A DNA stretch of 18,288 bases from an uncultured Caryophanales bacterium (GTDB lineage Bacteria > Bacillota_I > Bacilli_A > RFN20 > CAG-826), in contig CAMVBL010000020.1 in assembly GCA_947165725.1 (NCBI GenBank), forward strand, positions 1-18,288, written 5' to 3'. Under the pieces are notes generated by a model. It saw nothing but the letters and a program-made list of their open reading frames with translations. It did no database searches and was not told the DNA's origin. This document shows positions 7,104 through 14,559 of the stretch, piece by piece. Made by a program: the position numbers and the translations under genes. Each line of letters begins with the position of its first letter. The stretch's first letter is position 1.

Positions 7104-8923
7104 TATTTTTCCTCTGGTAAATATTCAAGTGGGACACCATACACTTGCTCATAGATTTCTTTGCAGCGTTTTTCGTTAAGTTCTTTCATATAGTTAACGT
7201 TTTCTTGCTGACTTAAATCTTCATCTGGATAGATCGGTTTTAAGAAATGAAGTGTATAGGCTTGGATAGGAGCGCCATCTTTATCAAGCTTATCGGTATC
7301 ACGCATGGTGATAAATGTTGGAATAACAGGAACATTATTTTTGCTAGCAAAAATGAAAGCACCTTGTTTTAATGGCTTTGGCTTACGATAATTCCACCAC
7401 ATTGATTGTTCTGGATAAATTAAGATATAGTTACCCTTTTTAAGAATTGTGCTAATAGAAGCATATAAGTCTCTTAACACTGTTGGATTTGTGGCTAATG
7501 GTAATGTATAGCAGTTTCTTAAGAAGAAACCATATAAACCAGGCATTGTGTAATTACCTTCTCTGATGATTTTGAAGAGCTTTTTAGTTCTCGCATATTT
7601 CTTCATCGCTAAATGAAGAGGAATGCTATCAAATGGCGAGAAGTGATTCGCGGTGATAATAGCCCCACCTTTGACACTCTTAAGGTTTTCAATACCCTCA
7701 TAGCCGTCGATTACAATATGACCCTTTTTAATCATGTGTTTGAAATAACGATTGGAATAGTAATTAGCCCACATGGTCTTAATCTTACTAGTCCATTTCT
7801 TTCTTAAGTAGTCAACGTCTCCTGGCATTAAGTGATTGAATGGAGGATCGTTTTCCACATCCACATCAAAGCGTCTACTTCTTTCAAGAGCGTTGATTTT
7901 ATCAACGATAGCTTGTCTTTCTTCACTGAGTTTAGGAGCGATGGGCTCATCATTTCTAATTCTTTGGTCAATAGAAGGAACACGGACTTTTTCAGGTTCA
8001 CCATTAATCTTATCGTGATATTCTTGGGCTTTTGAAGCTTCTAAATTACAGAAGGCTTTCACACCATCAACACCTTGAAGAATCTTATCTGTGACTTCTT
8101 GAGGAATAGCGTCTCTATTCTTAAGAATCATCTCTTTAACACCCGCGATTTCCGCGTATTTAAAGAATTCTTCTTCATACATGATGTTTTTTAAGTTCCA
8201 AGGTTTGAACATTAAGTTATAGTGAATTAAAGATGGGTTTTCCATTCTTTCCCCTAAGGGCATCACGTTCCACTTTGGTTCAATAAGAAGAGATTGACCT
8301 TTACATAAATAGTTAAAGACATCTTGGTCTTGGGCCACTTTGAAAGTGACTTTTTGTAATAAGTTAATGAATCTTTTTTCTAAACCAAATTCTCTAAGTT
8401 TCTTAAAGTTCATTAATAAGACACCAGCGTTAAAGTATTTGGTGTGATCCATCTCAATGACTTTTTCAACATAGTTAGAGAACTCACTATAGAGTTGCAC
8501 AGAAGCATCAGGAATAGCACCCACGAGGTTATTACCTAAATCGGTGAAATAAAGTTTAGCGATATCATCTCTAACGACAATGTCACTATCAAGATATAAA
8601 CCTTTATTAAATACTGGGAATAAATTAGGTAAGAATAAACGATAATATGTGGTAATTGTATAGTAGTCACGGACGTCTAATTTAATAGATAAAGAATGCA
8701 CTTTCGCGGTGACATCTGTGAACCAAATGAAAATGTTTTTGTTGTTTTGATATTTACGTAAGATCTTCTTACTCTTACAGGATAAGCCGTCATGGAGCAC
8801 GGTTAAGTGATATGTATATTTCTTGCTAGCGTGTCTAACAATACTAGCAATAGTAACTGAGAGATATGGGATATAGTTATCATCCACTGTGAAGAAGAGA
8901 CGTACAACTTTTCGTCTAGCCAT
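7103..8923 (-). CDS. GT8 glycosyltransferase fused to PlsC-type acyltransferase
   Basis: Two enzymes in one chain of 606 aa. Residues about 8-270 are a family 8 glycosyltransferase: FFTVDDNYIPYLSVTIASI at the start, the metal-binding DxD as YLDSDIVV (DSD 112-114), FNAG (164-167) and HYN...KPW (234-242). A charged linker (about 290-365) leads to a lysophospholipid acyltransferase domain: NHFSPFD (426-432, the HxxxxD catalytic motif), YPEQSMWW (503-510, replacing the usual FPEGTR motif) and VPVIPTF (531-537). The two activities would transfer a sugar from a nucleotide-sugar and an acyl chain from acyl-CoA or acyl-ACP, suggesting synthesis or remodelling of an acylated glycolipid at the inner membrane face. 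A strong AAAGGAGG precedes the ATG by 9 bases and a consensus-like promoter lies upstream. No frameshift or stop separates the halves, so the fusion is genuine in this sequence. Confidence 0.9.
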   Translation of the reverse strand: MARRKVVRLFFTVDDNYIPYLSVTIASIVRHASKKYTYHLTVLHDGLSCKSKKILRKYQNNKNIFIWFTDVTAKVHSLSIKLDVRDYYTITTYYRLFLPNLFPVFNKGLYLDSDIVVRDDIAKLYFTDLGNNLVGAIPDASVQLYSEFSNYVEKVIEMDHTKYFNAGVLLMNFKKLREFGLEKRFINLLQKVTFKVAQDQDVFNYLCKGQSLLIEPKWNVMPLGERMENPSLIHYNLMFKPWNLKNIMYEEEFFKYAEIAGVKEMILKNRDAIPQEVTDKILQGVDGVKAFCNLEASKAQEYHDKINGEPEKVRVPSIDQRIRNDEPIAPKLSEERQAIVDKINALERSRRFDVDVENDPPFNHLMPGDVDYLRKKWTSKIKTMWANYYSNRYFKHMIKKGHIVIDGYEGIENLKSVKGGAIITANHFSPFDSIPLHLAMKKYARTKKLFKIIREGNYTMPGLYGFFLRNCYTLPLATNPTVLRDLYASISTILKKGNYILIYPEQSMWWNYRKPKPLKQGAFIFASKNNVPVIPTFITMRDTDKLDKDGAPIQAYTLHFLKPIYPDEDLSQQENVNYMKELNEKRCKEIYEQVYGVPLEYLPEEK

Positions 8924-8970
8924 AAATAAAAGCCTCCTTTAGGCAGTAACAATAATAACAAATGACCATA

Positions 8971-9027
8971 TAGAATTGATTCTATTTGTCTGTAACAGTC
9001 TCTACTTAATGAGTCTCAAAAAGTAGA
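8971..9027 (-). other. Structured 5' leader of the GT8-PlsC gene
   Basis: The leader between the promoter and the start codon is about 108 bases. It contains two inverted repeats: TCTACTT/AAGTAGA (9001-9007 and 9021-9027) and TAGAAT-TG-ATTCTA (8971-8984). I do not recognise a known riboswitch. It may influence mRNA stability or translation. Confidence 0.4.
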
Positions 9028-9038
9028 ACTGCCAAAAA

Positions 9039-9067
9039 ACTATAGTATAGTCAGACTTTTTAGTCAA
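9039..9067 (-). promoter_or_regulatory. Strong sigma-A-type promoter of the GT8-PlsC/CrtO-like operon
   Basis: On the minus strand TTGACT (9062-9067) and TATAGT (9039-9044) are separated by exactly 17 bases, each one mismatch from consensus. Transcription would start near 9032. Confidence 0.8.
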
Positions 9068-9087
9068 AGGTTTACCTGTTAACACTT

Positions 9088-9125
9088 TGTTACAATAGTA
9101 ACATATGCGCATAATGTGCGCATAT
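9088..9125. promoter_or_regulatory. Pair of palindromes upstream of the GT8-PlsC promoter
   Basis: ATATGCGCA-TAATG-TGCGCATAT (9103-9125) is a perfect 9-bp inverted repeat with a 5-base spacer, and GC-rich against its surroundings. It partly overlaps a second repeat, TGTTAC-AATA-GTAACA (9088-9103). They lie 21-58 bases upstream of the -35 at 9067, a position typical of activator sites; the regulator is unknown. TGTTACAAT (9088-9096) could also serve as a plus-strand extended -10. Confidence 0.5.
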
Positions 9126-9168
9126 ATGCGAGAGTATAAATTATGTTGACAGAATCAGACTTTTGTCG

Positions 9169-9191
9169 AAAAAGACTGACTTCGGAGTCAG
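9169..9191 (-). terminator. Rho-independent terminator of the acyltransferase/hydrolase operon
   Basis: On the minus strand CTGACT-CCGA-AGTCAG forms a 6-bp stem followed by TCTTTTT. It lies 11 bases beyond the stop codon of the hydrolase gene. On the plus strand the stem is followed by GCTTTTC, so weak termination in that direction is possible. Confidence 0.8.
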
Positions 9192-9202
9192 GCTTTTCAT
9201 AC

Positions 9203-10279
9203 TTACTTAATAACAAACGAATCAAACACTGTATCTATTTTTTCTAATAATTCAGTGTTTACCGCACTACTTTTGTCTAAATCGATTGAAGCGATATATT
9301 GCTCTTTTATTTCATCAGGCAATTTACCTTTATACTCTTTTCTTAAATCACTTAATCCTTTTTCATATTCACCAGTTAAGGTTTCTGCTTCTAAGGTTTT
9401 CCAAGGTGTTCCATGATGAATACCCTCTAACTTAATCGCAGTCACATTTTCATAATGATCGTTAACGATATTGTCATATAGAGAATATGTTTTATAAGGA
9501 ACTGTTTTATCTTCTGTTCCATGAATGACGATATAAGGAATATTTGGATTGTTCTTAATAGCACTTTCAGCGGATTGATGTATGTTAGCGCCCCAATGTA
9601 GGAATAAGCCTAATTCAAATGCTGGCTTTGTTAATATCATTGCTTTAGAAGTATTAGCTTCCACTGAACCATACATTAGTTCACTTGGAGTGTTATAAGC
9701 GGAGAATGAGGCCACCGCTTTTACACCATCGACCTTATTAGAGGCTGTAACCGCCCCATAGGCGCCCCAACTATGACCGATAAGGAAGATTGGTAATTCT
9801 TTAGTTTTATCAAGCTCTTTGACCTTATTTACTGCATTTACAACACAGTTGGTGGATTCATAAAGTGTTCTAATGCCTTTACCAGTACTACGACCACATC
9901 CTGTCATATCAAAAGAGAAGACAGTATAGCCATGTGTGACATAGTAATCTTGCATTTGTGACATATTAGCGTCTGCAAGATTCATCACGCCATGAGAAAA
10001 CACGATGACTCCCTTAGGAGAAGGGTTTTCATATAAGTAACCAGTGAGAGTTTCTTTACCACATGGGAAAGTCACTACTTCTCGATCTTTTAATGATTCA
10101 TAATCAGCGCGACATTTTTGTACACGATAAAAGTCTTGTTCTAATAAATCAGGATCACAGTTTCTGACATTAATAAAGCCTTCAGTGGCTACGAGTGTGC
10201 CTATAATGCCTAGACCAAAATAAAGAACAACCGCTCCGATAAGAGAGCCGATGATAATCTTCTTAGCTTTTTTGTTCAT
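9203..10279 (-). CDS. Membrane-anchored alpha/beta hydrolase
   Basis: Serine hydrolase (358 aa) held in the membrane by one N-terminal segment (about residues 8-30), with the catalytic domain probably outside the cell. The fold markers are VIVFSHGVMN (about 91-100), the nucleophile elbow GHSWG (Ser170), an acid in HGTEDKTVPY (Asp257) and a histidine in IHHG (His288 or 289). The sequence resembles the broad Hydrolase_4/prolyl oligopeptidase-like group acting on esters or peptides; the substrate cannot be read from the sequence. The gene overlaps the upstream acyltransferase gene by 17 bp and has AAAGG 9 bases before its ATG, so both are co-transcribed and probably function together, for instance adding and removing acyl groups. 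A terminator follows directly. Confidence 0.85.
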   Translation of the reverse strand: MNKKAKKIIIGSLIGAVVLYFGLGIIGTLVATEGFINVRNCDPDLLEQDFYRVQKCRADYESLKDREVVTFPCGKETLTGYLYENPSPKGVIVFSHGVMNLADANMSQMQDYYVTHGYTVFSFDMTGCGRSTGKGIRTLYESTNCVVNAVNKVKELDKTKELPIFLIGHSWGAYGAVTASNKVDGVKAVASFSAYNTPSELMYGSVEANTSKAMILTKPAFELGLFLHWGANIHQSAESAIKNNPNIPYIVIHGTEDKTVPYKTYSLYDNIVNDHYENVTAIKLEGIHHGTPWKTLEAETLTGEYEKGLSDLRKEYKGKLPDEIKEQYIASIDLDKSSAVNTELLEKIDTVFDSFVIK

Positions 10280-11273
10280 TGATGATGACCTTTTGTGGGC
10301 GTTTATTAATGCTCTTAAGTATTAGTTCACTGATGAATAGTAATAAGATGGATGAAATGATTGTGAAGACATAGATGAGAATAGTTACTAGCCACATTGG
10401 TTCAACCCATCTAGTGATATTCATTGCCCCACACATAAATGCTTGATTCATCAAATAGATGATTAAGGCTAACTTATCAGTGTATTTAAATAATGGTAAT
10501 CCTTTGAATTTATTAAGAGGTTTAAGCACCATTAACATAAAGAATAAAGTTGCCACACCAAAGGTGGTGACAATAATATTGTTAACAATATCGTGAAGAT
10601 GTTTTAAGAAATAGGCATCACCAAAGCTATATGTTTGGATGAGGATATACGCTCCTATTGAGGCTAATAGTATTAGTGTCCATAGACCTAGTGCTTTAAA
10701 ACTAAATTTCTCTTCTGGATTAGTGAATGTCTTAAACCATTTCTTACCAATGTAATAGCCAATAACGTAAGTGACCGCAATCATGGCTGGGCCAAAGAAG
10801 AAGCCAACCGCTACTTCAATAGCAATCACACTAACCACCGCCACAACACTCCACTTATCATTACGTTGTAATACTGGAGTAATTAAATAGCAGATGATGA
10901 TATAGGCAAGATAATAATAATTATCGACTTGAGTGATGATACGACCAAGATAGGCGCGATGAGTAGCAAACATCATCCAATCCCAACTGTTATTAATAGC
11001 CATATAGATAACATCCCAACTAGCAATAAACGCCACCACTATTAAAGCGGGAATCATTAACTTGATTAAATTACCAAGATAGAACTTCTTTTTATCAGTG
11101 ATGAGCTTTTGTGAATATAAAAATCCTGATAAAGCAGTTAGACCTTGTACACCTTTACTTAAAAGCATTTCATATGGAATCGCTCTAGCGTAAAGAATAT
11201 AGAAAATATGGAATTGCAATACACAAATCGTGGCAATAATTCTATATATAGAAATGTTATTAAATCTTTTCAC
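10263..11273 (-). CDS. Acyltransferase family 3 membrane protein
   Basis: Integral membrane O-acyltransferase (336 aa) with about ten hydrophobic segments. The N-terminus shows the family hallmark IYRIIATICVLQFHIFYIL (R..A...V...H, the histidine being catalytic in the family), followed by GVQGLTALSGFL and a second basic loop. Family members transfer acetyl or other acyl groups to sugars or lipids of the envelope. The start is a GTG; no Shine-Dalgarno is visible, and a possible -10 (TATCAT at 11281-11286) lies only 7 bases upstream, so the mRNA may be leaderless. No later start would keep the conserved histidine region. It heads a two-gene operon with the anchored hydrolase, which overlaps its 3' end. 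Family membership is likely; the substrate is unknown. Confidence 0.78.
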   Translation of the reverse strand: MKRFNNISIYRIIATICVLQFHIFYILYARAIPYEMLLSKGVQGLTALSGFLYSQKLITDKKKFYLGNLIKLMIPALIVVAFIASWDVIYMAINNSWDWMMFATHRAYLGRIITQVDNYYYLAYIIICYLITPVLQRNDKWSVVAVVSVIAIEVAVGFFFGPAMIAVTYVIGYYIGKKWFKTFTNPEEKFSFKALGLWTLILLASIGAYILIQTYSFGDAYFLKHLHDIVNNIIVTTFGVATLFFMLMVLKPLNKFKGLPLFKYTDKLALIIYLMNQAFMCGAMNITRWVEPMWLVTILIYVFTIISSILLLFISELILKSINKRPQKVIINEQKS

Positions 11274-11317
11274 AATATATATGATAATGTCTTTTTAAGA
11301 TTAACGCTATAAGGAAC

Positions 11318-11342
11318 AAAAAAGATGCGTTATAACCGCATC
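11318..11342 (-). terminator. Terminator after tRNA-Trp, possibly bidirectional
   Basis: On the minus strand GATGCG-GTTATAA-CGCATC is followed by TTTTTTG. On the plus strand the same stem is followed by ATTTTTAA, so it may stop transcription in both directions. It isolates the NUDIX/tRNA-Trp unit from the acyltransferase gene. Confidence 0.88.
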
Positions 11343-11357
11343 ATTTTTAAACTATTT

Positions 11358-11431
11358 TGGCAGGGGTGACAAGAATCGAACTCGCATCAGCGGTTTTGGA
11401 GACCGTTGCACTGCCATTGTGCTACACCCCT
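11358..11431 (-). tRNA. trnW: tRNA-Trp (anticodon CCA)
   Basis: A complete 74-base cloverleaf can be folded. The acceptor AGGGGTG pairs with CACCCCT, the D stem is GCAC/GTGC, the anticodon loop is CTCCAAA giving CCA, and the T loop is TTCGAAT with a stem containing two G-U pairs. The discriminator is G and the 3' CCA is encoded. The anticodon stem begins with an A-C mismatch. CCA reads only UGG, so UGA is probably a stop in this organism. The gene lies 51 bp downstream of the NUDIX gene and is followed by a terminator. Confidence 0.95.
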
Positions 11432-11482
11432 AGCGCGCTTTGTTATTATTACATAAATAAATTAAATTATCATCAATTTTTA

Positions 11483-11941
11483 TCAATATTTTTCCGACTT
11501 TATTAAAATATCGTTTTCATAAATTAGTCTGATTCTAAAATATGGCTCATGATTTATTAATAAAGGTAAGAATACTTTATCGCCTTCCCACATTGGGTAA
11601 TTAAAGATGTCTTTAATTGGGATATAACGTAGTTCACCTTCGTTGCAATCAATGAGGTTACCATTATAATCAGTGATCTCGTAGATATACATCTTTTCAA
11701 AGTATCCATCATAGATGAAGTCTACTTCACCAGCGCATTTTAATGAATGAACATCTAATCCTGTTTCTTCTTTAACTTCACGAATAGCGCATTCATCTGG
11801 TGTTTCGTTATTTTCTAAACCACCACCAACACCAATCCACTTGCCTTTGTTGTAGTCGTTTTTCTTTTTGTTACGATAAAGAAGAAGATAGTTTTCATCT
11901 TTCTTTAAATAGCAACATGTTGAGTAGCGGTCATTTTTCAT
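11483..11941 (-). CDS. NUDIX hydrolase (MutT-like)
   Basis: Small cytoplasmic NUDIX hydrolase (152 aa) that would cleave a nucleoside diphosphate linked to another group, such as an oxidised dNTP. The complete NUDIX box GX5EX7REUXEEXGU is present at residues 40-62, including REVKEETGL, and is preceded by GKWIGVGG. Length is normal for the MutT group, but substrate cannot be told from the box. The start has no clear Shine-Dalgarno; TATGAT (11948-11953) lies only 6 bases upstream, so a leaderless message starting at the ATG is possible. The gene ends in TGA. It is divergent from the lipoprotein gene at 12030 and lies just upstream of tRNA-Trp with no terminator between, so the two may share a transcript. 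Confidence 0.9.
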   Translation of the reverse strand: MKNDRYSTCCYLKKDENYLLLYRNKKKNDYNKGKWIGVGGGLENNETPDECAIREVKEETGLDVHSLKCAGEVDFIYDGYFEKMYIYEITDYNGNLIDCNEGELRYIPIKDIFNYPMWEGDKVFLPLLINHEPYFRIRLIYENDILIKSEKY

Positions 11942-11965
11942 AGCACTATCATATCTTTTATGCTC

Positions 11966-11994
11966 TTCAATTAAAAGAAATGAATGTGTATAAT
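11966..11994 (+). promoter_or_regulatory. Promoter of the plus-strand lipoprotein gene
   Basis: TATAAT (11989-11994) is a perfect -10, with a weak TTCAAT (11966-11971) 17 bases upstream. The predicted start lies about 30 bases before the ATG at 12030. A possible -10 for the divergent NUDIX gene lies only 12 bases to the left. Confidence 0.65.
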
Positions 11995-12029
11995 GTAGAT
12001 AACAAATCTTAAAAAATAAGGAGTAATCT

Positions 12030-12740
12030 ATGAAATCTTCATTTAAGCACAGTGTTTTAATCTTAACGGCTTTATTTATGATGGGCTGCGCAAATTCAAA
12101 TAGTCAGCCTGCAAGCTCAAATGCACCTATCAGTAGTTCTATCAAAGATGATTCTGTAAGCTACGATGCATTTAAAACGGAAGTTGATAAATTTGGTGAT
12201 ATTACATACACAAAAGCAGTATTTAAATATGAAATTACTGAAAAGATTGAAGGTACACCATTAGAGACTAGAGGCAGTTCTGAAACAGGCACTGTTACTT
12301 CTGTTTTAGAATTTGAAAGAACACCGAATGGTAATAATAAAGTTACAAACGACACGACTAAAACAACAGAGTCAAAAAAGCTTATACAAGGTTACCCTAA
12401 TGACATTAAAGGCTGGTTTACATGGCAGACACAAAGAAAGAATGAGGCTGAAAAATCTGATAATCTCACTTATAGTGATAAGTTCTATCTAAGTCCATTA
12501 AAAGCTTCAATGACCATTTCTGGTGATAGACCAGGTACGGCCAACGCAACTTTTGAAGGAACATACCAAGGCACAAGTATCAATACCTTAACATTTAACG
12601 AAAAAGGCCTCGTTGTTAAAATCGAAGAAGAAATAAAAACGGATATAGATGGAACAGTAAATAGTTCAGTTGATGGCGCTTACCAAGCTAAAGGCCATTA
12701 TGAACGAGTCGCAGTGGCCACTATTACTTATTTAGAGTAA
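12030..12740 (+). CDS. Putative lipoprotein of unknown function
   Basis: Predicted lipoprotein (236 aa). A hydrophobic signal (HSVLILTALFMMGC) ends at Cys20 in a relaxed lipobox with Met at -3, followed by a short Ser/Asn/Pro-rich spacer (about 21-37). The mature part is polar, rich in Thr, Lys and Glu, with alternating patterns such as TKAVFKYEITEKIEG and HYERVAVATITYLE that suggest beta strands. I recognise no enzymatic motif. AAGGAG (12018-12023) lies 6 bases before the ATG and a consensus -10 is upstream. The gene is flanked by divergent and convergent neighbours and closed by a terminator, so it is monocistronic. A surface binding or stress lipoprotein is possible, but no function can be assigned. 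Confidence 0.85.
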   Translation: MKSSFKHSVLILTALFMMGCANSNSQPASSNAPISSSIKDDSVSYDAFKTEVDKFGDITYTKAVFKYEITEKIEGTPLETRGSSETGTVTSVLEFERTPNGNNKVTNDTTKTTESKKLIQGYPNDIKGWFTWQTQRKNEAEKSDNLTYSDKFYLSPLKASMTISGDRPGTANATFEGTYQGTSINTLTFNEKGLVVKIEEEIKTDIDGTVNSSVDGAYQAKGHYERVAVATITYLE

Positions 12741-12746
12741 AAAAAG

Positions 12747-12790
12747 AGACTCGATTGAACTGAATCTAATCTAGTTCATAGAGTCTTTTT
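12747..12790 (+). terminator. Bidirectional terminator between lipoprotein and tRNA-Leu genes
   Basis: A two-part stem, AGACTC/GAGTCT (12747-12752 and 12781-12786) with inner TGAACT/AGTTCA (12756-12761 and 12773-12778), is followed by TTTTT on the plus strand. It is preceded by an A-run that gives a U-tract on the minus strand. It ends the plus-strand lipoprotein transcript and probably also the tRNA-Leu transcript from the other side. Confidence 0.8.
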
Positions 12791-12802
12791 ATATACATAA
12801 AA

Positions 12803-12887
12803 TGGTGTGGCCAAGAAGACTTGAACTTCCATGAGTTTCCTCACTGGCTTCTGAGACCAGCGCGTCTACCAATTCCGCCATGACCAC
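12803..12887 (-). tRNA. trnL: tRNA-Leu (anticodon CAG)
   Basis: An 85-base class II tRNA with a long variable arm (TGAGGAAACTCA-type hairpin). The acceptor GTGGTCA pairs with TGGCCAC through one G-U, the anticodon stem is CTGGT/GCCAG, and the loop CTCAGAA gives anticodon CAG, which reads CUG. The D loop contains TTGGTAGA and the 3' end carries discriminator A plus encoded CCA. It lies 16 bp behind the acyl-CoA synthetase gene, with an extended -10 spanning that gene's stop codon. Confidence 0.95.
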
Positions 12888-12897
12888 ATGTGAAAAA

Positions 12898-12906
12898 ATT
12901 ATATCA
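12898..12906 (-). promoter_or_regulatory. Extended -10 of tRNA-Leu overlapping the upstream stop codon
   Basis: On the minus strand TGATATAAT is a perfect extended -10 (TG-A-TATAAT), and its first three bases are the TGA stop of the acyl-CoA synthetase gene. No -35 is apparent. The predicted start falls a few bases before the mature tRNA 5' end at 12887. Confidence 0.6.
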
Positions 12907-14559
12907 CAGCAGGCCGCGTTTTTTATCTTCTTCTTCTTGTAACACACGGAAATTAACTTTTCCGAGCATCGTTAATGGTAATTCATTCCTGAATTCAATC
13001 TCAGTAGGAACTGACCATCTAATTAAATATTTACGACATGTTTCGAGTATTTTTTCTTTCATCGCGGTTTCATCAAAAACCTTGGCTACGACAAAGACTT
13101 TTAATGAGTTTTGTAGTTTTGCGTCAGGGATACGAATAGCCGCACAAGCGGAAACTTCTGGCATTGATTCAATGAGTTGTTCGACTTCACTTGGGAAGAC
13201 CGCAACACCAGAGACTTTCACCACTCTTTTTTTACGTTGTTTGAAATAGATGAAATCATCTTCATCCATATAACCAAGGTCACCAGTATAAAGATAACCA
13301 TCTTTTAAACAGTTTTTAGTGGCTTCTTCATCTTGATAATAGCCAAGCATAATCGCTCCACTTTTAATGATGATTTCACCAAGTTCACCACGTGGTACTT
13401 CGTTACCTTGTTCATCCACTACTTTGAATGTCGCTTCAGGCATAGCTTTACCTAATGAACCTTTACGATTAGCGTTAAAAGTGTTAACACAGTTAACAGC
13501 AATAGCCTCAGTTAAGCCATATCCTTGGAATAAGCGGCATTTAGAACCCGCTTGTTCCATTGTTTTATTAAAGCGTTCTTCTAAGTCAGTTGGCATAGAA
13601 TCACCACCACAGAAACAACAATGTAAGTACTTTAAGTTCTTATTATTAACAAATGTTGGTTCTTGGAGTAATTTCTCATAGATTGTTGGTACACCACACA
13701 TACAGGTGAGTTTAGTGGCGTTCATTGCTTTCACCACTTTTTCCGCTTTAAACTTTGGAATAAGGATGGAAGAGAATGAGTTTACTAAAGGGGCATGCAT
13801 GGTCATACATAAACCAAAGCCATGGAAGCTTGGTAAAACACTGAGCATTTTATGACCCATCATCTTATCCTTATCAACAGCAAGGAAAGCATAAGCGTAT
13901 TGAGAAATAAAGTTAAAAGCATAATCGCTTAAGCAAATGGTTTTTGGCTTACCAGTTGTGGAACCACTGTGTAACAACACAGAATATCTATTTTTATCCG
14001 CTTTTGCGACAGGTACTTCTTTACCAGTTGGTTTTAATTGATAAGTATATTTGAAACCATCGAATTTGAATCTCGCTGGCATCTTGCCTAATTTCTTTCT
14101 AATTCTAAAGTTCATGAAATTGTGATAAATGAACTTTTTCATTAAAGGTAAATCATCTTCAATACGTGTCACGTATACTTGATCCGCAATTTCACGGTAC
14201 TGTTTCACTTCTTTAGCGATTCTTTGTTCGAAAAGGAACGCTACTTTTGTGTGAGTCTTATCCATGATTTGTTTCACCTGGTTAAATGGGGTGAATGGAT
14301 GGATTAAGTTAGAAGTCGCACCAATCTTATTAATCGCGTAGAACAAGACGATTGTTTCAGGGATATTAGGTTGAGCAATAACGACAACATCGTTTTCTCT
14401 AATGCCTAATCGGTTATATAAAATATCCGCGGTCATATCGACACGCTTTAAAAGTGTTTTAAAGTTAATCCTCTTGCCTTCATAGTAGATAGCTAAATCA
14501 TGAGGAACTTTATTAGCGGCCTGTCTAAAGGCTTCATACATTGTATATTCGGTCATCAT
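12904..14559 (-). CDS. Acyl-CoA synthetase (AMP-forming, ANL superfamily)
   Basis: Adenylate-forming ligase (551 aa) that would activate a carboxylic acid, most likely a fatty acid, through an acyl-AMP to an acyl-CoA. Core motifs are all present: phosphate loop HSGSTTGKPK (about 195-204), YGLTE before the active-site region, GELGEIIIKSG, YTGDLG (about 423), the hinge KVSGVAVFPSEVE and the C-terminal catalytic lysine in LTMLGKVNFR (about Lys534). Length is usual for the family. The start at 14559 (ATGATGA) overlaps the TGA of the upstream acyltransferase gene; an in-frame ATG at 14649 would run deep into that gene. Translation is therefore coupled to the HGSNAT-like acyltransferase, suggesting that the acyl-CoA product is its donor. 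The chain length of the substrate is not evident. Confidence 0.9.
   Translation of the reverse strand: MMTEYTMYEAFRQAANKVPHDLAIYYEGKRINFKTLLKRVDMTADILYNRLGIRENDVVVIAQPNIPETIVLFYAINKIGATSNLIHPFTPFNQVKQIMDKTHTKVAFLFEQRIAKEVKQYREIADQVYVTRIEDDLPLMKKFIYHNFMNFRIRKKLGKMPARFKFDGFKYTYQLKPTGKEVPVAKADKNRYSVLLHSGSTTGKPKTICLSDYAFNFISQYAYAFLAVDKDKMMGHKMLSVLPSFHGFGLCMTMHAPLVNSFSSILIPKFKAEKVVKAMNATKLTCMCGVPTIYEKLLQEPTFVNNKNLKYLHCCFCGGDSMPTDLEERFNKTMEQAGSKCRLFQGYGLTEAIAVNCVNTFNANRKGSLGKAMPEATFKVVDEQGNEVPRGELGEIIIKSGAIMLGYYQDEEATKNCLKDGYLYTGDLGYMDEDDFIYFKQRKKRVVKVSGVAVFPSEVEQLIESMPEVSACAAIRIPDAKLQNSLKVFVVAKVFDETAMKEKILETCRKYLIRWSVPTEIEFRNELPLTMLGKVNFRVLQEEEDKKRGLL

Noticed and set aside
7103..8923. GT8-PlsC fusion as a sequencing artefact joining two genes
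   Set aside because: The frame is continuous through a normal charged linker with no stop, and there is no ribosome binding site or start in the linker that would suggest a lost gene boundary.
8941..9032. Riboswitch in the GT8-PlsC leader
   Set aside because: Two small hairpins are visible, but no conserved riboswitch core or leader terminator was recognised.
12890..13681. Two plus-strand frames (12890-13249 and 13367-13681)
   Set aside because: They lie wholly antisense to the well-supported acyl-CoA synthetase, begin without ribosome binding sites and show no known motif.
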